Assembly: GCA_038231775.1 (NCBI GenBank)
Contig: JBBRKS010000093.1
Span: 1 to 14,524 of the forward strand
Source of the DNA: Stagnihabitans sp038231775
GTDB taxonomy: Bacteria; Pseudomonadota; Alphaproteobacteria; Rhodobacterales; Rhodobacteraceae
DNA: 14,524 bases
Reading direction: 5' to 3'
A program made the position numbers and the translations under genes. Positions 13,272-14,524 of this stretch are shown here, in pieces; the stretch's first letter is position 1, and each line of letters begins with the position of its first letter. The notes beneath the pieces were generated by a model. It worked only from the letters and a program-made list of their open reading frames with translations, made no database searches and was not told the origin of the DNA.

Positions 13272-14524
13272 TCATTCAGCCCGGGCGAAGACCAAAGACT
13301 TGGGCAGCACCTGCCAGAAATAGGCCGATACCCAGACGCCGGATAGTGACAAACCACCAAACGCCCCACGGGTATCCCTTCGCCTGCCCAGTTTCGTCAG
13401 AAAATCCAGCGCGGTCGTGGAAGCGGCCCCGCGCGTTGGGGCAGCCTCGCACGTCTCTACCAGCCCCTCCATGTTAAGCTGATCGGAATTGGCTTCGGCT
13501 TCGGTGACGATGACGAACAACCGCTCTGCCCCGGCTGCGGCTCCGTCAGGGCAATCGGAACAGATCACCATGGGCGCACCAAGGGCAGCCGGTCGCGCGC
13601 TGTCCTCGACCCGCGTATGGGCCGCGTGGACGCAATATTGCGAGTCGATGTGCACCCGGTTGACATCGCGCTGGCCCTGATCTTCACCCTGCACGGCAAA
13701 TGTCAGTTCATCGCACTGCTTCAACTCGGGGCTGGTGGTCAGATCAAGGCCCTGTTCGGGCGGGGCAGCGGCCAAAGCCCGGCGGCATTCGCGCGCCGGA
13801 TTGCCGCCCTGACCGGGCCGGTCCAGATCGGCGGCGCGGCTTTGGGTAAGGTCGGCGGTCAGGTCCACCGGCGATGGGTTCAGAAGTGACCCCTCACCCG
13901 CCGCCGCCGTCAGCATCGCAGCCAGTCGTTCTGCCGCCGCCATCCGCGTCAGAAGGGCCGTCAGGGCCACCTTGTCACCCGGAGCCCAGGAAAGACCGAC
14001 CGGCGTTGTCCCGATCGACGCACGCCGCCCGAACCACAGCCGCCCCTGATCGGCCACGACCTGAACTGACGCTCCTGCAGCGTCAATCACAACAGGTACC
14101 TGACCCGCCGCATTCAGCGCCGCTACGGCTGCGGCCAAGGCCAGGGCCGCCGGATCATCGGCAGGCACCGGTTGCCCAGTGGACAAATTCACAACAGGTG
14201 CAATCCGCAGCGCGGTATCCACCGGCCGCGCCACCAGTCGGGCAAATCGGGCTGTTGCAGGCAAGTCCCCGGCTTTGGGACACAAATCTGCGGATTTGGG
14301 CACGCATCCGGCGGCAACCGGGCGCAGGTAGGCGCGGCTCGTCTGAACGTCTTCGATCTGGGCATAGGTCATGGCGGTGTCGGCAGGCGCTGCGGCATCA
14401 GGAACCAGCCCGAACAGCGTGCCCAGCCCAAAGCCCTGCACCAGACCCGCTGCAATTTCATCACCCTGCACCGCGAACTTGCGCACCCCCGTGGTGCCGC
14501 GCCCACACAGAACGGCAGCGTCGA
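13272..14524 (-). CDS. Large protein of unknown function, C-terminal part (5' end beyond the window)
   Basis: The frame is open from the right edge to a stop at 13272, giving at least 417 residues. GTG 14486 is the first possible start in the window, but the frame continues upstream of it, so it is probably not the true start. The piece is Ala-rich. It has a Cys-containing stretch (GCVPKSADLCPKAG), a beta-rich middle (VPVVIDAAGASVQVVADQG), a C-terminal segment with CVHAAH, VICSDCPDG and LFVIVTEAEAN, and a terminal VWVSAYFWQVLPKSLVFA. No membrane helix is obvious. The last part reminds me of C-terminal regions of caspase-like (peptidase C14 family) proteins in Rhodobacterales, but the catalytic His/Cys region would lie outside the window, so this is only a weak suggestion. 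It converges with the dehydrogenase operon across 78 bp. Confidence 0.7.
   Translation of the reverse strand, partial: DAAVLCGRGTTGVRKFAVQGDEIAAGLVQGFGLGTLFGLVPDAAAPADTAMTYAQIEDVQTSRAYLRPVAAGCVPKSADLCPKAGDLPATARFARLVARPVDTALRIAPVVNLSTGQPVPADDPAALALAAAVAALNAAGQVPVVIDAAGASVQVVADQGRLWFGRRASIGTTPVGLSWAPGDKVALTALLTRMAAAERLAAMLTAAAGEGSLLNPSPVDLTADLTQSRAADLDRPGQGGNPARECRRALAAAPPEQGLDLTTSPELKQCDELTFAVQGEDQGQRDVNRVHIDSQYCVHAAHTRVEDSARPAALGAPMVICSDCPDGAAAGAERLFVIVTEAEANSDQLNMEGLVETCEAAPTRGAASTTALDFLTKLGRRRDTRGAFGGLSLSGVWVSAYFWQVLPKSLVFARAE

Overview
The window looks like chromosomal DNA from an alphaproteobacterium, most likely in or near the Rhodobacteraceae. Codon use is GC-rich. SecA ends in the usual zinc-binding tail, and next to it, on the opposite strand, is an exported parvulin-type prolyl isomerase with an Ala/Pro/Thr-rich linker. 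The relict insertion sequence also resembles IS903-group elements common in that family. The genus call is an inference from overall protein character; no search was run.

Region 1 (1-3809) is housekeeping for protein export. A periplasmic peptidyl-prolyl isomerase gene runs leftward off the window edge, and secA runs rightward. The intergenic leader between them (859-1070) holds a candidate secA promoter and a perfect 18-bp palindrome. Region 2 (3810-4985) is a scar. It has a decayed 3' piece of a sensor histidine kinase gene, a 481-bp internally deleted IS5/IS903-type element abutting the kinase remnant, and 176 bp without a convincing gene.

Region 3 (4986-13193) is a carbohydrate catabolic locus built around a divergent promoter region (7955-8072). 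Leftward run a GntR/FCD-type regulator with an unusual second winged-helix domain and a cytoplasmic GHL6-like putative glycoside hydrolase, whose reading frame is broken by an apparent 1-base deletion near its start. Rightward run a single-domain sugar ABC ATPase, a periplasmic sugar-binding protein, a permease, a zinc MDR dehydrogenase resembling L-galactonate/L-gulonate 5-dehydrogenases (LgoD/RspB type), and a short mannitol-dehydrogenase-family oxidoreductase resembling tagaturonate/fructuronate reductases. A working model is import of a small glycoside or sugar acid, cytoplasmic cleavage, oxidation at C5 to a keto-uronate, then reduction to a hexonate such as D-altronate or D-mannonate. 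Together the two dehydrogenases would make a redox-neutral epimerisation. The dehydratase and KDG enzymes needed downstream are not in the window. The substrate is unassigned.

Region 4 (13194-14524) is the C-terminal part of a large leftward gene entering from the right edge. I do not firmly recognise it; a caspase-family protein of the kind seen in Rhodobacterales is a weak suggestion. No tRNA, rRNA or CRISPR array was seen. The most distinctive parts are the locus centred on the tandem-winged-helix regulator, the GHL6-like hydrolase with its frameshift, and the paired dehydrogenases.
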